The notes below the pieces were generated by a model. That model searched no databases, was not told the origin of the DNA, and worked only from the letters and a program-made list of their open reading frames with translations. Both the position numbers and the translations under genes were made by a program. DNA of 26,307 nt from Trametopsis cervina (lineage: Eukaryota > Basidiomycota > Agaricomycetes > Polyporales > Irpicaceae), in NCBI GenBank assembly GCA_022385755.1, contig MU278375.1, forward strand, positions 236,127 through 262,433, in the 5' to 3' direction. Below, piece after piece: positions 1 through 8,082 of the stretch (positions are counted from its first letter, which is position 1; every line of letters starts with the position of its first letter).

Positions 1-368
1 CCTCTACCGGTTTATACAGTGCGCCGGCCGTCACACTCTCATCCTCGTCATACGCACACCCTAGCCATCCTGACCGGCCTCCGGAAACCTCACATCGTGA
101 AAGCGAAGGATCATCAGCCAGGCGCTCTTCCGTAGGCGAGGATGGCAAGGAGTCGACGCACGGTACGGGGCCGCCTGGAAGTGATACGATACAGCCGACG
201 GATGCTGGGAATACGGACAATAACGAGACCACAGTTAGCCCAGTACATGGTGGGCCTGTATACAGCGTGAGACGGGAGGATGATGAAGGGGATCGGTCTC
301 GAGACGGGGGTGGAAACGTATCTTCTCGCGGGGGAACAGAGGACGGAGGCGGTGGGGATCATCCTTGA
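1..368 (+). CDS. DUF6535 paralogue A0, 3'-terminal exon only (partial)
   Basis: This is the last exon of a gene whose 5' part lies left of the window. The frame is open from base 3 to the TGA at 366-368. It encodes a low-complexity hydrophilic tail rich in Ser, Gly, Asp, Glu and Arg that ends in EDGGGGDHP. The final exon of A1 (11565-12004) ends in the same nine residues and shares PVHSVRR/PVYSVRR and TxxLYS/TxxSYS-like stretches, so this is the same exon of a neighbouring paralogue. No domain lies in the visible part; membership in the DUF6535 family is inferred from A1. The downstream sequence also aligns with the region after A1, which supports a whole-unit duplication. Frame and stop are seen directly; whether the upstream gene is intact is unknown. 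Confidence 0.8.
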   Translation, partial: STGLYSAPAVTLSSSSYAHPSHPDRPPETSHRESEGSSARRSSVGEDGKESTHGTGPPGSDTIQPTDAGNTDNNETTVSPVHGGPVYSVRREDDEGDRSRDGGGNVSSRGGTEDGGGGDHP

Positions 369-949
369 TTTGATGTATGCAGATTCGCACACAAGCGAGG
401 TACACAAATTCATGTGTATACTGTCGTTTATGAAAGGTCGTGTCGCTAGCGTGATTTTCGTGCGCGGAGGCGTGGAGGTTAAATATCGTACATACATGGA
501 TGCTTTTGTGAGTAATGGAGGTACATACGCCCTATATACGTGCCGCTACTGGCCGACGATGTTGAAGGTCCTCCGTCGATGGCTCAAAGTGCGCTTTATA
601 CATCAAATCCTGGAACGTCCAGTACAAAATCTGTGGGGGGAGCATGTCAGCCAGCGTGCCAAAGGTTTCCCACTTACCTTTTGTTCAATTCCAATATTAT
701 ATTCTTCACCACTATCGCGATTCCTGAGTGCCTTGTATGCAGCTGCGCAAGAGGTTGCAGTTTGGGACGCGACGGTAGAAGGCCCAGGAACTGCACACGC
801 GGTACTGCAGGATTGTTTTTCAATGTAATACCTACGAGTTTCAGGCACGGTTCAGAGACGTACCGTGCTGACGGTCTGATAAGACGGACGGTACAGAGAA
901 TCAACGAGCGGTCTGAGCTGGCGTGGTGAATCAACGTGCGTGACCTTAG
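369..949. other. 3' flank of A0; no convincing gene
   Basis: This is the region after the A0 stop. It aligns with 12005-12480 after A1, including the shared words GCGGAGGCGTGGAGGTT and CGTACATAC. It probably holds the A0 3' UTR and the end of the convergent minus-strand block B. Open frames on both strands are short or overlap each other and none shows a clear codon-substitution pattern between copies. Confidence 0.5.
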
Positions 950-1368
950 ACATGGTGGTATGCAGTCGCGCAAGTCTTGCAGAAAAAGGCGATGCTCGTC
1001 GGACGTTGGCCGTTGCGACCAGGAGATTGAATCGTTGTGTATCCGATAGAGAGGGAGCACCGCGGCCGTTGTAGGGCGGAAAGAGTCCTGGCTCCGGACA
1101 CTGAAAAAAATGCAGTGACGGCCCTATTTGTGGCTGAATTAGTATCAGTCCAGTGACTCGCCACATGGTGCGAGACATCGTCGCAACATACAAATAAGCT
1201 GCGCACCTTCAAGGCCACGCTGTGCACTCGCAGCTTGGACTTGGAGCGATACCGTGTTGTGCAACCGTCAATATCTCCTCACCGATTTCAACCTACACGT
1301 CTTGTTAGAGGACGTTCTCTGCTCGCAGCCAAGCGGGCTCCGTTGTCCAGCTTTCAACACATATAGCT

Positions 1369-1644
1369 GCTCGGGGAATCAGTCATTACACGCAGCCCAG
1401 GGATCGCCTTGACGGTCCTTAGCCCCGCTATACCACCTCGTCTTGGGGTGGACAGCGCATTCACACATGCGCCTGAGAGACTCCTGTCCGGAGTCCGGGT
1501 CGTGGGTGCTGTTGCATCGACGTCCTATGCCAACACTGACGACTGCCATCGTCCTCGAGTAGAGGCTCCAACCGACGTTCGTCTTCCCCCGCTTGCTTGC
1601 AACATACAGTGTCGTGTCATTGGCACCGTGTGCGAGGTGTGCTG
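1369..1644. other. Segment present in copy 1 only (about 275 nt)
   Basis: Copies 1 and 2 match up to CAACACATATAG and again from GTGTGCGGCGGATTTG, but copy 1 has about 275 extra bases between them. In copy 2 the minus-strand frame RTYQIRRTLKIPICVESW runs straight across the join. No terminal inverted repeats or clear target duplication were found, so this may be an insertion in copy 1 or a deletion in copy 2. Confidence 0.6.
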
Positions 1645-1977
1645 AAGTGTGCGGCGGATTTGATATGTGCGAGCCTGCCCTTCTTCTGCTCCCGAGTCCG
1701 TCCGCGGATACGTCTCCGCAATCTTGTCAACCAAATGCTTGCACTCAGGAAGTTTGAGGTGACGTTGATGAACAAGTGTACTTGTACGCGTGCGTGCATC
1801 CGAGTCCTATTCCGCATGCGTCCGGTTACGTACGGGCCGTGTTCGACTTCACCTGCGTATCCGGAAACTTCTAGGGGGCAAGAGGCAGGTGTATATTGAA
1901 GTTGCCGCGGTGTGATGGGAGATAGCGTTGGGTCACGACATCTGCGGAGCAGAGAAACGCGAGTGTAGGACGGCAAT

Positions 1978-1995
1978 GACGACGACGACGACGAC
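1978..1995 (+). repeat. (GAC)6 microsatellite
   Basis: Six perfect GAC triplets lie within the minus-strand relic B1. The corresponding place in copy 2 (about 13246-13272) is interrupted (GACGACAACGACGTCGTCATC), so the tract has changed between copies. Confidence 0.9.
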
Positions 1996-3299
1996 ATGGC
2001 GCATACACCCGCGCTCTGGTGCGCGCAGAGGCTCCACCTCCCCGGATAGTTGTTGGTGTATGCGGGGCATGTCTCGTAGTGGCCCGTTAACGTGCACTGT
2101 GCGGCGCTTGAACTTTTAAAGAGGGGCCTTGGGTATAGGAGCAGCGAGAACCATATGAACGAACAGTAGGGAGGTGGACAGCAGTACACACCGTCAGTAG
2201 CACGACACCACTCCTGCCGCCATCTATGCCCTGGCTAAATTGTTCTCTCGTCGACTCTGTGCTGCTCATGGGCGTAGCTTAACGCATCCACAGTGCACAG
2301 AAAAGGTGCGACAGCCTTGCGTTCAGTATTTCCAGGGTGAAGACTGAGGCTGCGGCAGATCTGAGAAAGGAGTAAGTGCGCGGGAGGTAGCAACGGTATG
2401 ACGCACCGATAACGGTTCACATCCCGCAACGCAACAGCCTATCTCTGACAGCGCATATCCACGGAAGGAACAAACTACAACACAGGACCCCTGTTGGACT
2501 ACGGAGTGAAAGTTCGGCACGGCGATTCGTGAGCCGGACACTCAGGTGCGGGCGAGAGACGGCGTCAAAGAATCCTTAGCGGGGGAGGCGTGCGCTGCCC
2601 AATAAGTGTGCGGGCAGCGGCGGTGAGAGAGTCGATGCATCTGTGAGGGTGGTAGCCGTGGGCTGTTCAGGTAGCTCCGGGTAGGCTGCGACGGGGGGAT
2701 CCGAAGGGGTGGCGACGAAGGCGGGGTGGAGGCGAAGCTACTCTTTGGCAAGAGTCTCCAAGGCAGCTGCAGCGAGAAGGAGTGGGGCAGATCGCGCTCA
2801 TGTGGGTGGCGTTTGCGTGGGACGAGGGCGGAACTAGAGGAGTTGTCATTGTTGGGAGAACACATAACTTGGCGCGGGCAGCCTTCTGTGCCAGTCGAGT
2901 GGTGTGTGTGAATGTGAGAAGGGTGGTGTTCGCGGCGTCGATTGACAGACCCAGAGGCGAGTCAGAGGTTGATGGTGAACAGCCCGCAGAGAATCTCTGC
3001 AGCGTGGTGGATTCAGGACACGCGCATGAGGGGAACGTCCCTCCGCGTGCTCACGTCGCACACCGACCGCTTTGCGACGTAGGATGCGCACTGCATGATA
3101 ACTGACTAGAACCTCAGAGAAGATTGAACAACGCACCAGTGGTGGCCATACACCCGAGCCCCAAACCGGCAAATGCATCCTCTCCCTTCCGACCAATAAA
3201 CGCAGCTTGATTGCACTCTTGATGGCATCGACATGGTGCGTGCAGTTGGCGTTTGACTTAGGTTCAACGGATAGTTGCGGTGTTGCCCTTGACGAGACT

Positions 3300-3895
3300 C
3301 CCGGAAGACGCAGCCACAGGATCAGGATTGAGGTTTGTGGACGGCAGAGGGCTCGTATGCGTGTCGTTGAGGAGGCGGCGGAGAAGGGGAAGGAATGCCG
3401 GGGCGTGGGATGAGGATCGAGGGATGTGGCGCGAGGATCGAGGGATGGGAGCGGTCCACGCTCCAAGTAGAAACGTGATGAGTGCACGCGGTATGCGGTT
3501 CGGGTGTTAGAGGTCGGGCCGAGACGTGGAGATAGCCTTGCGATCGGGCGTCGATCGAGTGGTACAGTGATGATGACAAGATGGAAGGTGGAGGTGCTTG
3601 GCAGGTCGTCGGCGCAATGGAAGCGCGGGCGTTGTGGCGTGCGCACTTCGGGTCAGATCGGCCGCCTTCGATCTGTGAACGCATCACTCATCATGTCTCT
3701 ACACCAAAGCACGTCAAGCACCCGACCTCGATTCTCAACCGCCGCAAGGCTGTGACGGATGGATTGTGCAGGTGAGATGTCTATCTCTGCGCGCTCATGT
3801 TGTGTCTAACGACGTACCAGACACGTCCGCATCTGTCCAGGACGGTCGTATCAAGGGAAGGGTGGAGTGCTGAACGAGTCGGAGAAGGATGAGCG
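3300..3895 (-). promoter_or_regulatory. B1 5' region, shared by three copies
   Basis: Read on the minus strand, this stretch is pyrimidine-rich (CACCTCCACCTTCCATC..., followed by ACTCGATCGACGCC). It is conserved at 14450-15015 and again at 25780-26307. Conservation in three places next to the divergent D gene suggests promoter and 5' leader sequence. Copies 2 and 3 have a minus-strand GTGAGT donor (near 14815 and 26130), whereas copy 1 reads ATGAGT there, so the donor is lost in copy 1. Confidence 0.4.
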
Positions 3896-4330
3896 ATGCC
3901 AACGCCGGTGAGTTTCATGTCTTTCTGTGCGATGTGCATGCACTGCTGCTGCGTCCATACATTCTCATTCACAGAGTTCGATTCGGACTCACCTCGTGCC
4001 TTGCAACTTATCTCTAACGTCCAACTGATCTCACGTTCTTCCTCTAATAACGCCCTTCTGACTTCTAGCGCAACGCTCACTGTGCTATGTTTACGCTAGC
4101 CTGCAACAGACCCGCCACATAGACCGTCAGCCATCGGGAAATCTTTTAAACACGCCTTTTCGACTCCCGGCGCGGTCTTCATCCAACCGTCTTCGCCTCC
4201 TTGAGCTCAAAGTTTGCTTAGGCACGAGAATCCTGAGACTGTCGCTCTCTAAATACGTGAATTCTGCGCATGTGCGCAACTGTGGTACTGCATGCTAGTT
4301 TTACTCCTCTGGCGTCCGCGAGAGTAAAGG
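3896..4330 (+). pseudogene. Relic of short plus-strand gene D1
   Basis: Aligns with D2 (15024 onward). A leader exon begins ATGCCAACGCCG and is followed by GTGAGT; an intron acceptor CATTCACAG lies near 3976. In the downstream exon the D2 start ATG reads GTG (about 4082) and the D2 tryptophan codon is TAG (4097-4099). The conserved peptide is LR(W/stop)P..DPP.R, in which about half of the differing codons are silent, so the frame was once coding. No domain was recognised. With start and sixth codon both lost, D1 is probably dead. The interval to about 4330 holds no other clear gene. Confidence 0.4.
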
Positions 4331-5079
4331 GAGAAGCGTTGGACTAAGAGCATGACACGACATGACGAATCTTCAGACACACGCGATCGTCCCTTAAGGC
4401 GGAGGTGGGAAGGAAAGATGAGATCATAGACGCGACTCCCGCCGCCCTCATGCTTATTAATACTAGCTCACGAGCAGGTGAGCCCCTGCATTGGCTTGCG
4501 TTATGATACCCTCTACTAATTACAGACTCTTGCTGTAACTGCCCTACCGATTAGCGATCATACCCATGATCATTCGAACCATGTCTTCCACCGGCCGTAG
4601 GCCCCTTGTCGCGAGAATGCTCGAATACGTTGTATAATCGCTGACACCTTCTGCGCGCAGGAATCCCCTTACCTCTTACTCAACGCAGAACATCTGGCCA
4701 TCCTCATTAACATATTTCATGGCCTTGCAACCACCGTTTCTCCCGTTACGACCCGATCGCTGCGCTAGTCCGAGTGCTGATATTGGTCTGCAGGGAGCGG
4801 TAGGGTGCCTGAGAACAACTACTCGGACAGCCAGAGGGTTGCAGACGAGGTGCGTGCAATTTTCAATGTATCAATCCTACACGCTGCGTGATACGGTTCT
4901 CGACCATAGCCGGCGATGATCGTTCAACATCAGTATAACGGACATAATTCAGGGCTTCCGTCTGATACGCTTTCTACAGATCACGGCCGCCTGGGACGTT
5001 CCGTTTGTCGAGCCCTGTCGCTTTCCGACGCAGGCACCCATGGATGTGATGGTAGCATGTCTGAGCGATAGGTATGAAT
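4331..5079 (+). other. Diverged stretch with a possible D-associated intron
   Basis: A plus-strand intron-like element lies near 4477-4525 (GTGAGC...CTACTAATTACAG). The aligned place in copy 2 (about 15688-15750) has GTAAGC...TTAATCTGAAG, so a splice site may be shared. No long reading frame conserved in both copies was found. The remainder is unassigned. Confidence 0.3.
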
Positions 5080-5215
5080 CTGGGCTGTATACAATTACCT
5101 GCGCGCTTTCTAATATTCTCGTACAAGGTCTTGCGATGCGGTGAGCCTTGTGTTCGATAATCACGAGAGAAGATCAGTCATAAGACCACGCTGACATAGG
5201 AACGGCAGGGTAAAT
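5080..5215 (-). pseudogene. Relic of gene C 5' exon (internal copy, unit 1)
   Basis: Minus-strand sequence starting TTTCCATTTACCCTGCC resembles the C1 start at 7834 and two matching places in unit 2 (about 16455 and 18705). Reading gives IIEHKAHRIARPCTRILES, related in DNA sequence but shifted in frame relative to the C1 peptide FEHDHAALQDTVQ. The start codon region is altered (TTCCTATGTCAGCG) and a stop follows early. It looks like an old duplicate of the C start, already present before the whole unit was copied because unit 2 has it too. Confidence 0.45.
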
Positions 5216-5605
5216 GGAAATTAAGATAGCGCAGTCGGGCTGTGCAGACACAGCTTCGCACGTTTGTTCATAAGATGTGCATAGCACCGGTGAGTACACT
5301 GCATTTCAGCGTTCGCAACCCAGGTATGTGTCTCTACCTGCAAAGCGGTGCAAGCGAACTCTCACCTTCGATCCTCAGACGCCGTACTCTCCGAGAACTC
5401 GCATGCCGGATCTCACAATGTACATCACTCACCGACGACAGGGATGGAGGGTACCAAGGGTACCTAGGGGGTAAATGTTCGCGATTTTGAGGGCGAGACG
5501 ATAGTGATCAGTGTCAATAGTATCGCAGGCAGGAGTCATGTACAGTATGTTCTTAATACCATGCAGAATTATTAATATTTATGGCTCAATGACTACGATG
5601 ACGAC
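5216..5605. other. No gene recognised
   Basis: Partly aligns with 16470-16850 (shared words GGCTGTGCAGACACAG and GTGTCTCT). Short frames exist but differ between copies. Near 5560-5582 an AT-rich ATTATTAATATTTATGG could be a 3' end signal for a minus- or plus-strand transcript. Confidence 0.4.
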
Positions 5606-5830
5606 TTGGAAAAGAAACGACTGACGCATGGTGTTCATCCAAAGATATGCCCCTGCACACGCGAGGCTGATGTCGCCGAGGTACGCATCGCGTTCGCGAG
5701 GGCGTGTCCTATGCGGCGTCGACATACCGTAGAGGAGACGAGGCGGTATCGCCTGCACGGTGCGTCCTCTGCGAATTGGTGGTGTGACCTGGGGAAGCGG
5801 ACGTACGGGCGTAAGTGCGCGGGTGCTTGA
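5606..5830. other. Conserved block open on both strands (copy 1)
   Basis: Aligns with 16852-17060. On the plus strand it reads HPKICPCTREADVAEVRIAF; copy 2 reads HPKIRPCKREADVTDVRITF, with about half of the changed codons silent. On the minus strand it reads RDAYLGDISLACAGAYLWMN against RDAYVGDVSFTLAGAYLWMN, with conservative replacements. A plus-strand donor-like GTAAGT (copy 2 GTGAGT) follows GCGGACGTACGGGC. Which strand is or was coding cannot be settled from two copies. No domain recognised. Confidence 0.35.
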
Positions 5831-7219
5831 CGGAATGCAAACTCGCATTTATGTGCTTTTGTGAATGAGTCTGCACTCAAACGAGACAATTCGCGCCGAG
5901 GGTGTGCGAGTGGCGACGTTCGGTACGATCGCGTATACGGAGGGGTCGGCGCCGTGTACAGAGCCGAGAAGACCACAATGCTGTCCATGTATACAGGTAG
6001 AGCGCAAATGCGGACACCTGTTCGTCATGTTCGCCTGGAGAAACGTCCTCAGCAGACAAAGGATGTGTCATCGAGGGTATCTTCTGAGAACCGAAGTCTG
6101 ACCTCGCGGAAGCGGACGTGCGGAGGGAGAGCAAGCGGGCGTATGAGGGACGGGCAGGAACGTACCATTTCGGAGATGCTGATGTCTAGCAGGGAGGAAA
6201 AGCAGACTTGAGGAGAGGAGGTGCGCACCTGCCGAGATCGTAAATTTGCCTGTGCAGATGCAAACTCGCGTGCAGCCCGTAAGATCCTCGTCCCGCACAA
6301 GCCAGCTTGCGGATATGCACGCATCGAAGAGGTTAGCAGTGAAGTCCAGAAGGGTCGCGTATAGAAACAGATCGACGCCTCCGTCATTCCACGTGCCCAA
6401 TATAAAATGCGGAGTCGCGAGGTGTATTGTGTGCGAGCTAGTTAATGACGACCCGTTTGGCCCGCCCAGATGCGAGTCGGAAATGGATATAAATAAGGGA
6501 TGATAGACCGTGCGTCATGCAGGGCGATGTTGAGAGCGTCGATCCGGGTAGGATGCCGGGAGGAGATTACGCACTGCATGCGCCACGAGGCGGGACGCAT
6601 ATCTGGGTAGGGCTGACATAGCTTCTCGCCGGGAGGTGGGATTGTACAGCTAACACAACATTGCGGTTAGGGAAAAGGAAGTGCGGCGAGTCGTTGGAAT
6701 GAAATAGCGTCGAGTGCGAGCAAATGTTGACCAAGAATCGCGGCACTCGGTCTGGCGGCACGATTCCACATTATCAAGGACCATCCGAGAACGGTGAAAA
6801 AAAAATCCTACTACTGCTGCAGCAGTTAAGCTGCCGCCAAGCATTGAGGGAAAGAATGCAGCATCGTTTAGTGTGTTCGGGACGACGGGAGATGCTGGTA
6901 TGTGCAGTGCGCGAAGGAGCTGGTGGCTGTATGCCGTGCATTCAGAACACACATAAGCAGCTGCCGGAAGAGAGTGGAGCGTTGGGAACATGAGAAAATA
7001 TAACAACAGCGAGGGGAGAAGCAGCCACCCGCTCGAATGAACAGATGCATTGCCGCCAGAGAAGGTTGCAGCAAGCGAGCAAAGAGGGAGGCGTAAGTTG
7101 ATGCGTGCATGTCGGGAACCTGCCTCGGCTTGCGAACGTATAAACCACCATAAAGGAACGAGCTAGGAGAGCACAAAATACACGTACCGTCTTCGAGTAG
7201 TTGGCCGATGACAATACTA
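5831..7219. other. Diverged region of unit 1; nothing firm
   Basis: Contains local duplications: GGAAGCGGACGT at 5795 and again near 6108, and ATGCAAACTCGC at 5837 and near 6258. A minus-strand frame at 7006-6650 contains a hydrophobic segment (LTAAAVVGFFF) but is not supported by copy 2, where the equivalent 17250-18240 is very diverged. No gene is called. Confidence 0.4.
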
Positions 7220-7433
7220 TCATGAAAACCTACGGTGTTCACGCGGACGGCACTCCATGCCTTCTTGGCGACGAGAGAAGACACGCTTGAAAACCAGAGA
7301 CTGCCGCCTTTGCGTACGCAGCGAATCTTCAATGGGAATCATACAGAGTGTTACTGATACGACCCAGGTAAGACTAAAATCGATAACACGCACATTCAAA
7401 CTCACTAAGTCGCGTTTTCGACAACGAGCTCAT
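7220..7433 (-). CDS. Possible small two-exon gene with TATA box
   Basis: On the minus strand a TATA box (TTATAAATGG, near 7505-7495) is followed about 65 nt later by ATGAGCTCGTTGTCG (ATG at 7433). A donor GTGAGT comes after MSSLSKTRL, and a 52-nt intron ending GTATCAG gives a 53-residue basic product ending REHRRFS at the TGA (7220-7222). It lies inside a segment lengthened in unit 1 and has no counterpart in unit 2. No similarity was recognised. It also overlaps a minus-strand stretch reading VIGQLLEDG followed by a GTACGT donor, which is shared with unit 2 in degraded form. Speculative. Confidence 0.22.
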
Positions 7434-7555
7434 CTCCTCTGAATTCCCAGTATGATTCGCGTGAAGACCCTATAGGCATAGGGTTGTTTTTGTCCATTTA
7501 TAAGGCTGGAGTGTGCAGCAGTGGGAGCAGAACAAACGTGAAAGCGACTTGGGGG

Positions 7556-7834
7556 CTAATAGCGAGTGTGAAGGCACAGAGCTGGGAGGTCGTGCGATAG
7601 CCACAAGACGCCCGCCTTGTGGCGCGCGCGGATTGCTCGGATCACCCGCCCCTTGTCGTCATTCACTGACGTTCGCGAAAACATACCTAACGGTAGGTGA
7701 GAGTCTAGGCCTCCAGTTGTTGCACTCGAGCGGAATGCGTACTGACATGCTTGTACAGTGTCCTGCAATGCGGCGTGGTCGTGTTCGAATACCAATGCAG
7801 TGCAGAGGTCACTGATCCGCTCCGATGTCGACAT
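7556..7834 (-). CDS. Gene C1, 5' exon of a divergent minus-strand gene
   Basis: The ATG at 7834 opens MSTSERISDLCTALVFEHD, continuing HAALQDTVQACQ. The leader TTTCCATCTTCCATCC before it is conserved in four places of the window. Only this copy keeps the ATG; the others read ATT or are shifted. The frame stays open to 7556, but a GTATGT donor near 7684 (after GLDSHLPL) may end the exon earlier. Downstream fragments that could belong to it are VIGQLLEDG|GTACGT (near 7190) and possibly the block at 5606-5830. It is divergent from A1 with about 250 bp between starts. No domain was identified, so no function is proposed. Confidence 0.35.
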   Translation of the reverse strand: MSTSERISDLCTALVFEHDHAALQDTVQACQYAFRSSATTGGLDSHLPLGMFSRTSVNDDKGRVIRAIRARHKAGVLWLSHDLPALCLHTRY

Positions 7835-7899
7835 TGGATGGAAGATGGAAATGAAGAAGCATGGGTGTGATTGATATTTGGGACAGCATGTCAGTTAAA

Positions 7900-8082
7900 G
7901 TTTTGGTATGAGATGCGTGTGCCCCCGCCCACTCACCTCGTGTCCGCGTTCTCACGACAGCGCTCCCGCCTCCTGCTCACAAGCTATAACGCGGTCGGGT
8001 TTTGAGCTTCCCTCTCTCCCCTCCCTTCCCTTCTGCCTTACCGCCCCACCTTCACTCGGCCGTGCCTGGTTCAACACCCGTC
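7900..8082. promoter_or_regulatory. Probable bidirectional promoter, A1 (+) / C1 (-)
   Basis: A TATA-like element, CTATAA (7984-7989), sits about 98 nt before the A1 ATG. A long CT-rich leader runs from about 8010 to 8060. The matching region before A2 has AAGCTATAT at the same relative place, so the element is conserved while surrounding bases differ. On the minus strand both copies contain ACACGAG followed by a splice-donor-like GTGAGT or GTAAGT, which suggests a 5' leader exon of the divergent gene C starts here. Promoter activity is inferred from position and conservation only. Confidence 0.55.

Larger units (their letters stand above)
950..3720 (-). pseudogene. Minus-strand multi-exon relic B1 (unidentified)
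   Basis: This block aligns with 12480-14840 and keeps minus-strand splice signals: introns 3136-3091 (GTGCGT...ATGCAG), 2406-2361 (GTGCGT...TTCTCAG) and 1191-1134 (GTATGT...ACTAATTCAG). Readable fragments include GRERMHLPVWGSGVWPPL before the first intron, ICRSLSLHPGNTERKAVAPF after the second, and VDKIAETYPRTDSGAEEGQA (1733-1674). RKAVAPF differs from copy 2 only at silent third positions, which supports that frame. Damage is seen: a TAG (minus; plus 2738-2740) replaces the tryptophan codon of copy 2 in LAKEWLRLHP, and about 275 bases at roughly 1369-1644 are absent from copy 2. No known domain was recognised. It is convergent with A0 and divergent from D1. Boundaries are approximate. Confidence 0.4.
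369..8082. repeat. Tandem unit, inter-gene part, copy 1
   Basis: The stretch between A0 and A1 aligns in the same order and orientation with 12005-18915. Clear anchors are 400-560 with 12030-12180, 960-1060 with 12535-12620, 1645-1900 with 12920-13150, 2340-3160 with 13580-14310, 3300-3760 with 14430-14885, 5080-5290 with 16310-16530, 5620-5800 with 16875-17010, and 7750-8082 with 18610-18915. Stretches between anchors are more diverged or differ by insertion or deletion; copy 1 is about 0.8 kb longer. Together with the adjacent A genes this makes a direct tandem duplication of roughly 11 kb. Alignment was by eye, so identity values are not given. Confidence 0.85.

Noticed and set aside
3322..3687. 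Pro/Ser-rich minus-strand frame in the B1 5' region
   Set aside because: Composition reflects a pyrimidine-rich leader; the three copies of this region disagree in frame, so a protein is unlikely.
6650..7006. 118-codon minus-strand frame with a hydrophobic stretch
   Set aside because: No counterpart in unit 2, no clear start context, and overlapping frames on the same strand are equally long.
8002..8082. Upstream extension of the A1 reading frame before MADHSA
   Set aside because: The extension lacks an ATG (it would begin at TTG) and corresponds to the CT-rich leader; A2 starts at the equivalent ATG.
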